Shown: piece after piece, positions 1 to 8,722 of the stretch
Position numbering within the stretch: position 1 is the first letter of the stretch
How the letters are laid out: every line of letters starts with the position of its first letter
Source of the DNA: a virus
Reading direction: 5' to 3' (one strand)
Virus record (IMG/VR): IMGVR_UViG_3300042516_001195
Location: 1-46,225 of that record
DNA: 46,225 bases
The notes under the pieces: model-generated
The model's input: only the letters and a program-made list of their open reading frames with translations
Told to the model about the DNA's origin: nothing
Database searches by the model: none
Program-made: the position numbers and the translations under genes

Positions 1-69
1 AAAGCCCCACACCCTGACCTCGATCTCCTCACTGCTTAGTTGCTGGTTCGGCTGGTTTTGTTGCGTCAA
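1..69 (-). CDS. Holin-like membrane protein, phage A copy (partial, cut by window start)
   Basis: The first 23 codons of a homologue of the two-membrane-segment protein at 38814-39296. The frame reads LSSEEIEVRVWGF, matching LSSEDIEVRVWGF in the complete copy, and runs off the window at base 1. The start is a TTG at 67-69. It has a GGAG Shine-Dalgarno seven bases upstream, and both TTG and SD are conserved in the complete copy. The ATG present inside the other copy (codon 8) is absent here, which argues that TTG is the true start of both. It overlaps the lipoprotein gene 29-241 in another frame. Confidence 0.6.
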   Translation of the reverse strand, partial: MTQQNQPNQQLSSEEIEVRVWGF

Positions 70-241
70 TTTGCTTCTCCAAGATAGGGGCCACTAAATA
101 TTCAGGGCAGTCTTGAGTGAACAAGCACCGGGGCTTGGAGCATTCAGGCTTGTGGAAATTGTCCGGGTTTTGGCAAGCGTAGCGGTAAGTGTTGTCACAC
201 CCCACCAGCGCCAGCAAAACAAAAATCAGTGCAATTTTCAT
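29..241 (-). CDS. Small cysteine-rich lipoprotein of the lysis cassette (copy A)
   Basis: 70 aa. Residues 1-14 form a lipoprotein signal peptide (KIALIFVLLALVG) with a lipobox LVGC and lipidation Cys15. The mature part has five more cysteines and ends in a Lys/Pro-rich tail. The ATG overlaps the stop of the 52-aa gene (ATGA). It is almost identical to the copy at 39256-39468; only the last residues differ. Position between small membrane proteins and a holin-like gene suggests a role at the envelope during lysis or superinfection, but no family was recognised and the function is unknown. Confidence 0.7.
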   Translation of the reverse strand: MKIALIFVLLALVGCDNTYRYACQNPDNFHKPECSKPRCLFTQDCPEYLVAPILEKQIDATKPAEPATKQ

Positions 242-396
242 ATGCCTAGTTTCTCCAAGAAGGCTTCAATGACTCGGTTGGCGATCTCTGGGGGCAAGAA
301 CTGAAGAAACTTAAACCCCACCCAAATAAAGGCAAGGTAGCAGTTGATTTTGATCCACTTGTCAAAACCATCTTTGGCTTCTTTCCACTTGTCCAT
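238..396 (-). CDS. 52-aa membrane-associated protein (copy A)
   Basis: Starts MDKWKEAKDG at 396, one base after the stop of the 163-aa gene. A charged amphipathic N-terminus is followed by one hydrophobic stretch (INCYLAFIWVGFKFLQFL) and a charged C-terminal helix. The protein sequence is identical to 39465-39623. A longer upstream reading frame exists but lies inside the 163-aa gene and has no advantage. Function unknown; the neighbourhood is the lysis cassette, so a holin or antiholin role is possible. Confidence 0.65.
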   Translation of the reverse strand: MDKWKEAKDGFDKWIKINCYLAFIWVGFKFLQFLPPEIANRVIEAFLEKLGI

Positions 397-397
397 G

Positions 398-889
398 TCA
401 TGAACCGCACCCGTAGTCAGAACAGTAAAAGACAATTTCCAGAATGCCCCAGAAGAGGATGATCGCAATGACAGAGATAAGCGTGATGGCAATGGTCAAC
501 TCAATCACCTCTTTGCGTCTCTTGGCTGCGTTGACTGCACGGGCAGCTTCTCTGCGCTGCTCGGCAACATCCTCTTGGTTCATCTCCGCAACACGCTGCT
601 GGATGTTGTTCCAGATGTCCATGTTGTTGGTGGAAAAGAACATACCCTTGAGTTGTTCCTCGAAATCCCTTTGAGCCTTCAGCGCCAGTTCGATCTCAAT
701 GGCCTTGCCCATGTTGGAGCCGCCAGCCTTCTTGGCCTCTTGCGCTGCCTTAGTGGCCGTGTGCTTGGCATCAAAGTACTTGCCGATCAGCGGGCCAAGG
801 CTTGAAACATCATCAACAGTCGCTGATGCCTTTTTGATCATGTTGACAGCCGCGCTCACAGCGGCCATAGCAGAAATTGGATCGATCAT
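398..889 (-). CDS. 163-aa helical protein with C-terminal membrane anchor (copy A)
   Basis: Begins MIDPISAMAAV, an Ala-rich N-terminal amphipathic segment. It continues as a charged coiled-coil-like middle (residues about 45-125) and ends in a hydrophobic segment (TIAITLISVIAIILFWGI) with a short cysteine-containing tail. This is a C-tail-anchored architecture. The start ATG overlaps the stop of the 26-aa gene (TAATG). The protein is identical, residue for residue, to the product of 39625-40116, while the DNA differs at many third positions, so the protein is under purifying selection. No family recognised. It is placed with lysis genes and could be a virion or lysis-timing protein. Confidence 0.75.
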   Translation of the reverse strand: MIDPISAMAAVSAAVNMIKKASATVDDVSSLGPLIGKYFDAKHTATKAAQEAKKAGGSNMGKAIEIELALKAQRDFEEQLKGMFFSTNNMDIWNNIQQRVAEMNQEDVAEQRREAARAVNAAKRRKEVIELTIAITLISVIAIILFWGILEIVFYCSDYGCGS

Positions 890-969
890 TACAGCCCCCT
901 AACAACAACTAAGGCGACCTGTAGTAGCCACCACACAACAACAATACCGATAGCAAGTTTCACTCTCAT
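889..969 (-). CDS. 26-aa single-span micro-membrane protein (copy A)
   Basis: MRVKLAIGIVVVWWLLQVAL then a short basic end. Nearly the whole peptide is one hydrophobic helix. The ATG overlaps the stop of the 30-aa gene (ATGA) and its own TAA overlaps the next ATG, so translation is coupled. The second copy at 40116-40196 differs at two conservative residues (I/L, L/V), evidence that this tiny gene is really translated. Role unknown; a pinholin-like or regulatory peptide of the lysis cassette is one possibility. Confidence 0.6.
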   Translation of the reverse strand: MRVKLAIGIVVVWWLLQVALVVVRGL

Positions 970-1058
970 GAAAATGCCCAAGTGAGAATACGGAGACAAT
1001 AGAGGACAAACCCCGTAAGAACTGCTGCTCCCAAAATGGCAACAGCAAGATCTTTCAT
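966..1058 (-). CDS. 30-aa single-span micro-membrane protein (copy A)
   Basis: MKDLAVAILGAAVLTGFVLY followed by CLRILTWAFS. It is a single membrane helix. The start overlaps the stop of the transglycosylase gene (ATGA) and the stop overlaps the next ATG. The counterpart at 40193-40285 has the same length and pattern (MKEWAVSFIAAVLLVGVVIW) but only moderate identity, so the pair are diverged homologues. Conservation of length, order and overlaps in both cassettes supports a real gene. Function unknown. Confidence 0.6.
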   Translation of the reverse strand: MKDLAVAILGAAVLTGFVLYCLRILTWAFS

Positions 1059-3283
1059 TGCACACCGTACTGAGGCAACATTCCAATTCCGTAGTTGGCT
1101 AATGGATCGGTGGTAATCCTGTTTAGCAATCCTGGGACTCTAGGAGTTGTGTTTGGCAACATCCGATTTTGAAATGGTGCGCTAGTAATTGCAGAACGAA
1201 CCAATGGCCGACCAGCAACAGCGGCCAACAAGCTTGGGTTACCAGAACTAGCAGCGGCAACACCAGCAGCACCAACATCAAGTGGGCTTATGCCGGGAAC
1301 ACTACCAATCCTTGCTACGTTCTGGAAGGCAGTTGGAAAGGCAGCAGCAGCGTTAGATACGGCCTGAAGTTCAGCAGGAACAATCTTTCCAGCAGCAGCA
1401 CGTTGACCCAACTTAGCACCAGATACATCACCAGTAGCTGCATTCAATGATTTCTCAATGGTATAGCTCTTGGCAATGTCTTGACGAGCCTGTTTAAAGT
1501 TACTCATCACATCTGGTTGATTGAACTTTTGCAGGTTACGTTCTGCAAGATCTTCAAGTTGTTGAGAGGCAAACTTTTGCGCCCTTCCCAAGCTTATATT
1601 TCTTGCATCGCCAGATGATAAGTTTGTTTCAGCATCACCCCGCAACCTTTTAATTTGCTCAACCAGACCATCGCCATTAAAACTAAGCTGCTTAAGTCCG
1701 TTAAGAACATTAAGTTCAGCACTGACATCTGTAGTGTTAGCAAGCTTTTGCAAATCAGCAATACGCTTATTGACATCACCAATAAATGTGCGATCTGTGT
1801 AGTAAGCAGGGTTGGACCTCAAAGCATCGTAGGCTTGACCTTTGACTTCCCGGTACTGCTGCAAAACTTGAGGAGTGATCGGTGTATCAGGAGCAAGACC
1901 CAAAGCCTTACGAGCCTGAGTGTTGATGACTTCCTGATTCTTGATAGAAGCAACCTGACTTGTCTGTTGTTTGCCAGAAAAACCCTCAAGCAATCGATTC
2001 AAAATCGTAGGATTGACTTGAGAAGGCGGCAGTGTTGCACCCTGAGCAACAGCTTGTTGAGCAACTTGTTGTGATTGCGTTAAAGGAGCCACCTGACGAG
2101 GTGTTGTGGCTGCACCAGTAGCAGCAAAAGGAGCAGCAAGCAAAGTGCCAGCAAGTATTTCGTTACTCAACTGAGCAGGGTTGACAGTACCAGTTTCTGC
2201 CAACTGAGCAGCAGTAGAGGAAACAGCACCACCACCAGCAGCAGAACCAAGATTCTGTACGGCAGCAGCAGTACGTGGAGCGGCTTGAGCAACAACCCTA
2301 GGTGTAGCAGTCGCCAATGAACGCTGAATGCCACCAGGAAGAGCTAGGTTGAGTGGATCAGTCAATGCCGTACCGAGACTACCAACAAGCAGTCCGGGGC
2401 GCTCCTGAGCCGTTTTAGCAACCCCACTAATGATGTCGCTGATGGACTGTGTAGGAGCAGCAGGAGTAGGTGCAGCAGGAGTTCTGCCCATGTACTCATC
2501 AGAAACTCCAAGACTACCCAAGACATTTTGGATGCCTGTATTGATCAGGTTACCAGCACCCATTGCCAATTGGCCTGTGGTTGTCTTGCCACGAAACACA
2601 TCCAAAGGATTGAAGCTGGCACGAACGTCTTGCAAGAATTGATTAGGTGGCTGATTAGCTTGCGCTCTAACAGCGTCAACAATGTTGGCTACGTTTGGTG
2701 TTGGACGGTTAGTAGGTGCTGGCGCTGGTGCAGCAGAGAACGGAACAAAGTCATCAGCCGCTTGTTGAGTAGGCTGCATTGAGCGTGTACTTTGCTGATC
2801 ACCCATACCCTGAGGAAAAGAAACATCGATTGCGGTGTCTCTTCCCTTTTGAGGTGCTGCCTCAAATGGAACAAAATCATCGTCTGTAGGTTTAGACATA
2901 AAGTTTTGGACCTTCTTCACATAGTTTTGGGTTTCTTTGAATGGTGGAACTCCACCATACTTTTCCACATTACCAGGACCGGCGTTGTAAGCAGCAAGAA
3001 CCAATTCAGGTGAAGAAAAGCGTTGGCTCAGTTGACCAAGATACTTCACGCCACCACGGATGTTGTCAGCCCAATCCATGCGGTTAACGCCAAGATCTTT
3101 GGCAGTACCAGCCATCAACTGCATTGGACCAAACGCAGTCTCTCCTGATCGTGTTTTAGGACCACGAGCATCAAACTTGCCACCAGACTCAGCTTCAATA
3201 ACGCCTTGCACCAAAGACAGAGGAACCCCTTGGCGCTCTGCCTCTTGAGCAGCGAATGCAAAGATTTCGTCTTTAGTTGCCAT
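1055..3283 (-). CDS. Virion lytic transglycosylase / DNA-ejection protein (742 aa)
   Basis: Residues 1-130 are an SLT-type lysozyme-like domain: catalytic Glu32 in IEAESGG, then GPMQLM (52-57) and AAYNAGPG (97-104). These are the usual marks of soluble lytic transglycosylase domains. The remaining ~600 residues are Ala/Gln/Pro-rich and helical, as in ejection proteins of short-tailed phages. The inferred role is to leave the capsid with the DNA, cut peptidoglycan and help build the channel across the periplasm. It is the last of three consecutive large ejection-like genes; its ATG overlaps the preceding stop (TAATG). It sits at the very point where the repeated lysis cassette begins. Confidence 0.85.
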   Translation of the reverse strand: MATKDEIFAFAAQEAERQGVPLSLVQGVIEAESGGKFDARGPKTRSGETAFGPMQLMAGTAKDLGVNRMDWADNIRGGVKYLGQLSQRFSSPELVLAAYNAGPGNVEKYGGVPPFKETQNYVKKVQNFMSKPTDDDFVPFEAAPQKGRDTAIDVSFPQGMGDQQSTRSMQPTQQAADDFVPFSAAPAPAPTNRPTPNVANIVDAVRAQANQPPNQFLQDVRASFNPLDVFRGKTTTGQLAMGAGNLINTGIQNVLGSLGVSDEYMGRTPAAPTPAAPTQSISDIISGVAKTAQERPGLLVGSLGTALTDPLNLALPGGIQRSLATATPRVVAQAAPRTAAAVQNLGSAAGGGAVSSTAAQLAETGTVNPAQLSNEILAGTLLAAPFAATGAATTPRQVAPLTQSQQVAQQAVAQGATLPPSQVNPTILNRLLEGFSGKQQTSQVASIKNQEVINTQARKALGLAPDTPITPQVLQQYREVKGQAYDALRSNPAYYTDRTFIGDVNKRIADLQKLANTTDVSAELNVLNGLKQLSFNGDGLVEQIKRLRGDAETNLSSGDARNISLGRAQKFASQQLEDLAERNLQKFNQPDVMSNFKQARQDIAKSYTIEKSLNAATGDVSGAKLGQRAAAGKIVPAELQAVSNAAAAFPTAFQNVARIGSVPGISPLDVGAAGVAAASSGNPSLLAAVAGRPLVRSAITSAPFQNRMLPNTTPRVPGLLNRITTDPLANYGIGMLPQYGVQ

Positions 3284-4836
3284 TATTGACCTACTACGAA
3301 AATAGAGCCATCAGGTTTCTTAATTTGGACTGCGCCAGTTGACTTGCTACGCCCCGCTGTAAAGCCAGAAGGGAGAACTGGAGCGCCCTGTGAGCCGCCA
3401 CGTTGCCAAGAACTAATCTGTTCTGTTAAGAACTGATTGACTTTTGGATGGTTGTAGATCCTTGGGTTGTCAGGTGAATTCTGCCAAGCAGTAAACACAC
3501 CCTTTGGATCACCAGTGTAGTTATCCAAGAAAGTCTGACGAGCAAGATCTTTGTCCGCAGCAGCAATTTCAATTGCAGACAAGTACTTGGTAACAAACTT
3601 GGGATCTGTCACACCAGTAGTGGCCTTATCAACGATAGAGCCTTCAAATGCGTTGGCGTTACCCTTGATGCTTTCCAGACCTTTAAGAACACCCTCAGAG
3701 CGTGTCTTGTTGAACATACTGACGTTGCCAACAAAAGAGTCAAACTTGTCGCCAACACCTGGAATCGCACGAATGTACGATGCACCAGTTGCAAGGAACT
3801 CGGTTGCCTTGTTTGGATCAAGTTGTTCAGCAGCGTTGTACAGATACTCAGCAGAGCGTCTACGATCACCAACAGTCAGAGCAGAATCTTGCGCTGTCTT
3901 AGTAAACTCGTTGTAACGATCAGCAGCAGCTTTGTTAATTGCTTCTTGAGCCGGAGAAAGTGAAGCGATAGCGCCTCCTCTTGTGGTCGTAGCACCGCCA
4001 GTGCCTGGAGCAGTTGTTGTAGATGCTGGGCCACCAAGAAGAGATGCCCTAGGCACAAATTCAAATTGTTGAGTTCTTGGATTCAGCACTCGTTCAACTT
4101 GACCCGCTGCTTGACCAACAGCCCTAGCACCTTCAATTGTGCTAACTGCTTGTGCTGAACCCGGAATAGCCATTTGCTGAATACTGCCTTGAGGTGTAAT
4201 GCCAAGCATAGTATTGGCTGACACTTCAGGAGGAGTCGTCAAGATTCTTGACTCCATATATCTCTGCACAGGAGCAGAAGAGAAGCCACCTGTCAGTGGG
4301 TTGTATTGACTTGCAACACCATCCTTTTGAGTTGGCAAACCACGCAAGATTTCCATGTTCGGATTAAGCAGCAAATCACCCTGAACACGAGGTTGCAAAG
4401 CAGTGATGGTCTCTCGGATTGGGCCTTGTACTGTTGGAGGCAGTCGCAAAACATCCTGCAAAGCATTCTGGATGTTGAAAGGCAAACCCTGTGCGCGAGC
4501 AGTAGCCAATTCATTCTGACGAGCCTCAACATCAGGAGTTACTGGTCCTGTGAACTGTGGGCTTGACTCATTGAACTGTGTAGGCAAGTATTTCTGTTGA
4601 AAGCCAGCAACAGCTTGACGATCAGCGGCCTTTTGTTGTGCCTCTGTAATAGCTTTTTGAGCAGTTGTGTATTGATCAGGAACACTAAGAGCAGAGCGCA
4701 AACCCATAGAAGGGTCATTGCTTAACAAAGAGCCAAGCAAGAACTGTGTAGTGGCTTGCTTTTGAAGATCTGCCCTTTCCTGTTCACCAAGACCAGTAAG
4801 AGCAGCGTTTGACAATAAGCCAAAATTGATGGGCAT
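3283..4836 (-). CDS. Internal virion / DNA-ejection protein (517 aa)
   Basis: Starts MPINFGLLSNAAL. Low-complexity, rich in Ala, Gln, Thr and Pro, with predicted helical stretches, no signal peptide and no catalytic motif that I recognise. Its size and place between the 444-aa Gln/Ala-rich protein and the transglycosylase match the block of internal virion proteins in P22- and T7-like phages. The assignment rests on position and composition only. Confidence 0.6.
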   Translation of the reverse strand: MPINFGLLSNAALTGLGEQERADLQKQATTQFLLGSLLSNDPSMGLRSALSVPDQYTTAQKAITEAQQKAADRQAVAGFQQKYLPTQFNESSPQFTGPVTPDVEARQNELATARAQGLPFNIQNALQDVLRLPPTVQGPIRETITALQPRVQGDLLLNPNMEILRGLPTQKDGVASQYNPLTGGFSSAPVQRYMESRILTTPPEVSANTMLGITPQGSIQQMAIPGSAQAVSTIEGARAVGQAAGQVERVLNPRTQQFEFVPRASLLGGPASTTTAPGTGGATTTRGGAIASLSPAQEAINKAAADRYNEFTKTAQDSALTVGDRRRSAEYLYNAAEQLDPNKATEFLATGASYIRAIPGVGDKFDSFVGNVSMFNKTRSEGVLKGLESIKGNANAFEGSIVDKATTGVTDPKFVTKYLSAIEIAAADKDLARQTFLDNYTGDPKGVFTAWQNSPDNPRIYNHPKVNQFLTEQISSWQRGGSQGAPVLPSGFTAGRSKSTGAVQIKKPDGSIFVVGQ

Positions 4837-4845
4837 AAAAACTCC

Positions 4846-6180
4846 TTACAAGCCAAGTACGCCAAGCAAGCCCGAGCGTTGTGTTTGTTGTTGCTGCATA
4901 CCAGAACCACCGCCAACATTGAGACCCAATGCTTGGTTGATGATCTGTTGTTGTTCCAGTGGCAGATTGCGGATTGCATCCAATTGCGCCTGAGAGAACT
5001 GCTGTTGTGCAGCACCCTGTTGAGCCAACTGGTTAGCTCCCGCAAATCCCATTTGCTGACCTTGACCAGCCACATTAGCAAGTTGACCAGAAGCGCCAAG
5101 ACGTTGTTGGTTAGCTTGAAGGCCAGCACCTTGATTAGCTAGGTTGGCTTGCAAAAAGTTCTGAGCATTTGCCAAGCTGGCTTGGTTTTGTGCGGCAGCA
5201 CTAAATTGGCTTGCTTGGTTTGTGGCCGCTTGATTTGCCAAGCTAGTTTGCTGTTGATTTTGCGTATTAAGCTGACCAACATTGAAGTCAAAGCCTTGGT
5301 TAGCCAAAGCAGCACGTAGCAAAGCATCTTGGTTTGCTTGAGCCGAACTCAAACCTGCTTGTTGATTGGCAAGACCAAATTGACCAGCCAATTGCAAAGA
5401 CTGTTGTGTGGTAGCAGCATCTTGAGCTTGATTCAACTGCTGTGCTTGCATGGCACGAGCAAGATCAGCCTCAGAGGCTCTTTGTGCAGCCTCATAACCA
5501 GCAGCATTTTGTTGAGCAACTAAACGAGCAGCATTTTCGCCAAAAGCACGGTTGGTTTCAGCTTCAGCAACACCTTGGCGCGAACCACCGAAAGCCTTAG
5601 CCGCAGTAGCTTGAGCAGAAGTTTGTTGCTGTTGTAATTGACGCGAACGCTCAAGGTCAGCCAAACTTTGGTTTGTCACTGCTTGAGTGTAAGGATTCAT
5701 GTACTGTTCAATGTTCTGGTTCAAAAAAGAACCAGCTTGAATATCACGTATATTTTGTCGAGCCTGTGGAGCAATTTGGCCCAACGCTTCAGATGTTACG
5801 TTAGCGCCACTTACCCTGTCAGCAGCAATACGCTCGGCATTTACATCACGAACTGCATTACGGCCAAGTTGTGCGGCTTGGGCTTGTGCGGCAGAATAGC
5901 CTTGGGCGGCCACATCTTGTGCATTAACCTGTTGAGGGCTATACAAACCAGCACTTGTTGCTAGGTTGGCAGAAGTGTTAAGTTGACGCATCTGTTGACT
6001 GTTTGGGTCAGCAAACTGTCGAGCAACGGCGAAAGATCGCTGCTGATCAGGAGTAAACCCAGCAAACTCTCGGGCTTGCAATCCTTCAGAAACACCTGTT
6101 GCTCGGGTTACGTTTCCAAGAAACGCATCACGCAGTGCAGGATCAAGCTGCTGCGTACTTTGGCTGCTACCACCAGACAT
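4846..6180 (-). CDS. Gln/Ala-rich internal virion protein (444 aa)
   Basis: The start is ATG at 6180 (MSGGSSQSTQQLDPALRDAF), preceded by a strong GGAGGT seven bases upstream. An upstream TTG in frame lies inside the preceding gene and is less likely. The N-terminal part carries the DPALRDAFLGN and EFAGFTPDQQ motifs, which I associate with podovirus ejection-type proteins. From about residue 90 on it is strikingly repetitive, built of Ala, Gln and Asn (QAQAAQL, LANQAATNQ, LAGQFGLANQQ), which predicts long helices. Probably ejected with the DNA or forming the inner core. Confidence 0.6.
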   Translation of the reverse strand: MSGGSSQSTQQLDPALRDAFLGNVTRATGVSEGLQAREFAGFTPDQQRSFAVARQFADPNSQQMRQLNTSANLATSAGLYSPQQVNAQDVAAQGYSAAQAQAAQLGRNAVRDVNAERIAADRVSGANVTSEALGQIAPQARQNIRDIQAGSFLNQNIEQYMNPYTQAVTNQSLADLERSRQLQQQQTSAQATAAKAFGGSRQGVAEAETNRAFGENAARLVAQQNAAGYEAAQRASEADLARAMQAQQLNQAQDAATTQQSLQLAGQFGLANQQAGLSSAQANQDALLRAALANQGFDFNVGQLNTQNQQQTSLANQAATNQASQFSAAAQNQASLANAQNFLQANLANQGAGLQANQQRLGASGQLANVAGQGQQMGFAGANQLAQQGAAQQQFSQAQLDAIRNLPLEQQQIINQALGLNVGGGSGMQQQQTQRSGLLGVLGL

Positions 6181-6182
6181 AA

Positions 6183-6584
6183 TTACACCTCCGTTGAAAG
6201 CCAATAATGTGTTGGCTTCATGTTGAATTTAGTGACAAAAGTTCTTGACCAGCCCTTACGCCCTGTTAAGGTGATCTTACGGCATCCCATGTCTTCAGCG
6301 AACTTCTGAATATGGGGGGTTAGCGTTTCTAGTTCATCTAGATTGCCACCAGCCAAAAAAATGTGCAATACCCTCATCCTTGGAAAGTTTTGCACTTGCG
6401 TCACTACAGCACTATTACTACTAGGCCATAGCTGCATTGAGCCATCTGCGATGCAATCTGCTACATCTTGAATGTTATAAGTGTTATCGTATTCTAAAGC
6501 AGGTTCAAGTATTTTCTGTACTTTTTGGAAAAGCAAGGCCCATAGTGGTAATTCACCATCGACCTTGTACTTTTCATAATCCAT
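6183..6584 (-). CDS. Conserved phage virion-region protein, GNAT-like (133 aa)
   Basis: Starts MDYEKYKVDG at 6584, where TGATG couples it to the tail hub gene. The second half (RVLHIFLAGGNLDEL ... GCRKITLTGRKGW) resembles the acetyltransferase-like proteins often found among structural genes of short-tailed phages. That family link is from memory and unverified. It lies between the gp10-like hub and the ejection proteins, so it may be a minor virion component. No catalytic residue can be named with certainty. Confidence 0.5.
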   Translation of the reverse strand: MDYEKYKVDGELPLWALLFQKVQKILEPALEYDNTYNIQDVADCIADGSMQLWPSSNSAVVTQVQNFPRMRVLHIFLAGGNLDELETLTPHIQKFAEDMGCRKITLTGRKGWSRTFVTKFNMKPTHYWLSTEV

Positions 6585-8059
6585 CAGCGCATACTTCCAA
6601 GCTTGCCATCGAAACGAATAACACCTACTCGCCAATCAGTAAGATCAACACCTTCAATCTTTACCGAGACCTGCCGCCCAGTAAGACGTACACTTGTTGG
6701 TGAATTTAAAGAGTAAGGCCCGTAGTTGTATTCTGTTGCATTGGGATACAGCTTGGTGCTAAACCGCACTTGTACATCACCAGCAGTCATTTCATCAGGG
6801 ATGAGGCCAGTTAATGTCATTAACCTGTCTCCAGCACCCAACTCAACAGGCCCAGACTCCGCAAACAATGTCTGACCGTCATAAGCAAAGCCAACCTCAT
6901 GCTCATACAGATACCCATCTGTTGACATCAGCAGTGGGTTAGAGAAAATCCCACGGTCTGTACCACAAGTACGGGCCAATGTACCAATTGCCCAATGGTT
7001 TTCACGATAGTTGTATGTGACATACGAATCACATTCGTTAGAGGCAGAACTTGGATAAAACCACCAAATCTCACCAAATGTAGAATTGTGAACACAATAA
7101 ACTTTAGAAGATTGTGTAAAGTTCAGATTCTTAAATATGTAGTCGCCAACATCACATTTGATTGGTTTTACAAAACCATCGTAAATCCAGAAACCAGAAT
7201 CAGACATCCAAATGCAAGCGTTATCAATAACAGCAACAGACTGTTTTGAGATAACCCCACAACCAGCGCCAATACGTTCAAAACCGTAAATAAAAGGTGG
7301 GCCAATATAGGTTGCTGTGTGTACATCTACGTTTGTAAACAGTATTGTTGCTCCGCGAATCCGCTTTGCACACATCAAAGAGCCAATAGTGGTTAGCTCA
7401 AAATCACCCGCTTGGTTGGTTGCAGCAGGTGACCATACGGTGTTGTTTTCTTGATCGCACCACGCAATCCTGCGAGTGTTACCACCTGCTCCCAAAGCAA
7501 AGATAAATCGCTCTTGCGTAACAATCAATCCAGTGCAATCTATTGGCGCATTAGTAATGGGCGCAGCATCATTTGATGTATTCAATTGCCACTCTAGCAA
7601 TCGTCCATCTTTGGTAGAGCAAGCCACAAGATACTCACCAAAGGTATCTAGACTCCATGTTGTTGCAGGGATAAACTGACCAAGATCGGGTCTTGCTACA
7701 CCATAAGCAGAACTGCCATAAGTGCCGTATCCATAGCCAATCTTCAGCAAAGCATCTGCATTACCAGTGACCAAACTGGTTGGCGAAATGTCAAATACAG
7801 TGCCATTCTCATTCATCACGTATAGATTTGAATGTGTGCCAATAGCAATTCGTCTATTGTTGGAGTTGTCGCGCCAATTAATAAGGCCACGAGCAAGTCC
7901 ACTCATCTGAGTATTAGAACGTTTTCTCCAGCCACCAACAGGACGGATTGTGTTCTCGTACCAGCGAACCAAGTTAGATCCATTCCAGCGTCCTTTTGAT
8001 TGGTACTCAGTACCGTTCTTATAGACACCTGGGGGTATTTGAAGTGGGATGTAGGCCAT
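6584..8059 (-). CDS. Tail hub / packaged-DNA stabilisation protein, P22 gp10-like (491 aa)
   Basis: Begins MAYIPLQIPPGVYKNGTEYQ. The N-terminal PPGVYKNGTEYQ...RWNGSNLVRW...PVGGWRKRS block is typical of gp10-type tail hub proteins. It is followed by repeated Trp/Gly beta-strand units (GTHSNLYVMN, AWCDQENNTVW, IWMSDSGFWIYDG) expected of a beta-propeller. In P22-like phages this protein closes the portal-adaptor channel and holds the packaged DNA. It lies upstream of the ejection proteins and downstream of the fibres. Confidence 0.7.
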   Translation of the reverse strand: MAYIPLQIPPGVYKNGTEYQSKGRWNGSNLVRWYENTIRPVGGWRKRSNTQMSGLARGLINWRDNSNNRRIAIGTHSNLYVMNENGTVFDISPTSLVTGNADALLKIGYGYGTYGSSAYGVARPDLGQFIPATTWSLDTFGEYLVACSTKDGRLLEWQLNTSNDAAPITNAPIDCTGLIVTQERFIFALGAGGNTRRIAWCDQENNTVWSPAATNQAGDFELTTIGSLMCAKRIRGATILFTNVDVHTATYIGPPFIYGFERIGAGCGVISKQSVAVIDNACIWMSDSGFWIYDGFVKPIKCDVGDYIFKNLNFTQSSKVYCVHNSTFGEIWWFYPSSASNECDSYVTYNYRENHWAIGTLARTCGTDRGIFSNPLLMSTDGYLYEHEVGFAYDGQTLFAESGPVELGAGDRLMTLTGLIPDEMTAGDVQVRFSTKLYPNATEYNYGPYSLNSPTSVRLTGRQVSVKIEGVDLTDWRVGVIRFDGKLGSMR

Positions 8060-8065
8060 GATGTT

Positions 8066-8722
8066 TTATTGGTTAGGTAGGTTAGACACAAACGTCATGG
8101 TAGCAATAGCTGATGGGATTGCTGGCCTAGTTGGGCTTGTACTTGCAGGAAATGCCTCAAGAGTAACATCAAGACTTGTGACTCTCCCAACAATTTCAAT
8201 GTAGTCACCCGCTGATAGACTTTCCATGAAGTTTAGTGCTGCAACAATGTGAGATGCGTCACCAGTAGACTTACGAGCGGCGACATGAAAACGACTGTTT
8301 GAATTGGGAATGTTGGTTCCGTTTTTGCGAAACCATATATCAAAGTCCTGACCATCGTTGCTTACATTCTTGATTTGCAAAGAAAACTGCAAATTCCAAA
8401 TTCCATCTACAGCAACTGTAATCCGTGAATTGCTGGCAATGCTTACGCCATTAGAAAAGTCTGTACTTGGAAAGAAAACAGGATAGGCATCAGTTGTACT
8501 GGTAGCAACTTGGTCTGTTTCGTTATGAAAAGCACCATAGGGAAAGTTAAGGTACTTTCCACCAGAAGGGCCAATCAAAGAACCAATGACGTTAACAATC
8601 TTGGTAAAAAACAACCTCAAGATGCCATTGTTTTGGTTCTGGACATCCTGAGAATAGACAGCACCCGACAAGCCTAAAGAAGGCAAGGCAGGATTGTCTA
8701 ATTGTTGTTTGATGTTAGCCAT
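8066..8722 (-). CDS. Jelly-roll-like tail or virion-surface protein (218 aa)
   Basis: After a short helical N-terminus (MANIKQQLDN) and a hydrophobic loop (LRLFFTKIVNVIGSLIG), the rest alternates as beta strands: SRITVAVDGIWNLQFSLQIK, FDIWFRKNGTNIPNS, LSAGDYIEIVGRV. This pattern resembles C1q/TNF-like trimeric domains on phage fibres. It lies within the tail genes; the ATG overlaps the preceding stop (TAATG). Likely receptor-facing or decoration, by inference. Confidence 0.5.
   Translation of the reverse strand: MANIKQQLDNPALPSLGLSGAVYSQDVQNQNNGILRLFFTKIVNVIGSLIGPSGGKYLNFPYGAFHNETDQVATSTTDAYPVFFPSTDFSNGVSIASNSRITVAVDGIWNLQFSLQIKNVSNDGQDFDIWFRKNGTNIPNSNSRFHVAARKSTGDASHIVAALNFMESLSAGDYIEIVGRVTSLDVTLEAFPASTSPTRPAIPSAIATMTFVSNLPNQ

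Larger units (their letters stand above)
61..970. repeat. Long direct repeat, copy 1
   Basis: Near-identical to 39288-40197. Positions about 80-680 match with only a few differences, 680-970 match less well (many silent changes), and similarity fades on both sides. It contains the lipoprotein, 52-, 163- and 26-aa genes. Confidence 0.9.
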
